DNA of 64,000 bases from Archangium gephyra (GTDB lineage Bacteria > Myxococcota > Myxococcia > Myxococcales > Myxococcaceae), in contig NZ_CP011509.1 in NCBI RefSeq assembly GCF_001027285.1, positions 1,558,501 to 1,622,500 of the forward strand, given 5' to 3'. Shown in pieces: positions 63,902-64,000 of this stretch. Position numbers and translations under genes: made by a program. Position 1 is the stretch's first letter; every line of letters starts with the position of its first letter. The notes below the pieces were generated by a model. The model saw only the letters and a list, made by a program, of their open reading frames with translations. It had not been told where the DNA came from and searched no databases.

Positions 63902-64000
63902 ATGCGTGGATGGAAGAGGCTGTGCTGGATGGCGTTGGCCGTGGTGGCGGTGCTGGGCGCTGGCTGTGGTGGCGGCGGGCTCACGCCCGAGGAGCAGGAG
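63902..64000 (+). CDS. Start of a lipoprotein gene, cut by window end
   Basis: The first 33 codons: MRGWKRLCWMALAVVAVLGAGC gives a textbook lipoprotein signal with lipobox GAGC, then GGGGLTPEEQE. A GGAGGGGGAA ribosome site precedes the ATG. The rest lies outside the window, so no product can be named. Confidence 0.75.
   Translation, partial: MRGWKRLCWMALAVVAVLGAGCGGGGLTPEEQE

Overview
The window is high-GC DNA, dense with genes, from a myxobacterium, most likely of the Cystobacterineae (Archangium, Cystobacter, Melittangium or Hyalangium type). Four things point there: a CglB-like gliding-motility lipoprotein, a MYXO-CTERM-type surface protein, SitA-type lipoprotein toxins, and a high load of histidine kinases and secreted lipoproteins. 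No rRNA, tRNA or CRISPR array was seen. The first gene (a P450) and the last (a lipoprotein) are cut by the window edges.

Layout. 1-7.4 kb: truncated cytochrome P450, LOG-family protein, secreted subtilisin-like lipoprotein protease, and a translationally coupled minus-strand operon of a secreted caspase-like protein, a membrane-anchored protein and an Ig-like lipoprotein. 7.6-10.5 kb: a lipoprotein polymorphic toxin with a PD-(D/E)XK-like C-terminus and a probable immunity gene. 10.6-12.6 kb: ECF-like sigma factor with a zinc-finger anti-sigma-like protein, then a low-molecular-weight phosphatase/arsenate reductase homologue lacking its catalytic cysteine. 12.7-24.5 kb: signalling block with a 1777-aa soluble hybrid kinase carrying an array of about eight tandem HAMP units, a second REC-PAS kinase coupled to it, a winged-helix protein, two DUF5985-like membrane proteins, a propeller lipoprotein and a GAF-PAS kinase.

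24.6-33 kb: an almost complete kynurenine catabolic operon (kynurenine 3-monooxygenase, kynureninase, 3-hydroxyanthranilate dioxygenase, ACMS decarboxylase, aminomuconate semialdehyde dehydrogenase, aminomuconate deaminase, plus an SDR). The next enzyme, a 4-oxalocrotonate decarboxylase, is divergently encoded beside it. A possible formamidase lies at 40.6 kb. Together these would take kynurenine through 2-aminomuconate to 2-oxopent-4-enoate. Tryptophan dioxygenase and the last lower-pathway steps are not here.

34.6-42 kb is accessory: a SitA5-like toxin with a pentapeptide-type immunity protein, a small Cas2/VapD-like protein with its own promoter and terminator, a lower-GC patch with small or broken genes, an unclassified winged-helix protein, and a deleted IS630-family element with perfect 29-bp inverted repeats. 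42-50 kb: CglB-like lipoprotein, pgi, DUF2252 protein, F420-oxidoreductase-like protein, duplicated single-domain response regulators, and a HAD lipoprotein with a collagen-like linker.

50.4-56.8 kb holds the best candidate for an undescribed system: a 1686-aa protein joining a CHAT protease, an nSTAND ATPase, a transmembrane helix and 16 near-identical WD40 repeats, followed one base later by a metallophosphoesterase. The rest carries an alpha/beta hydrolase lacking its catalytic histidine, a dipeptidyl-peptidase III homologue and uncharacterised proteins and lipoproteins.
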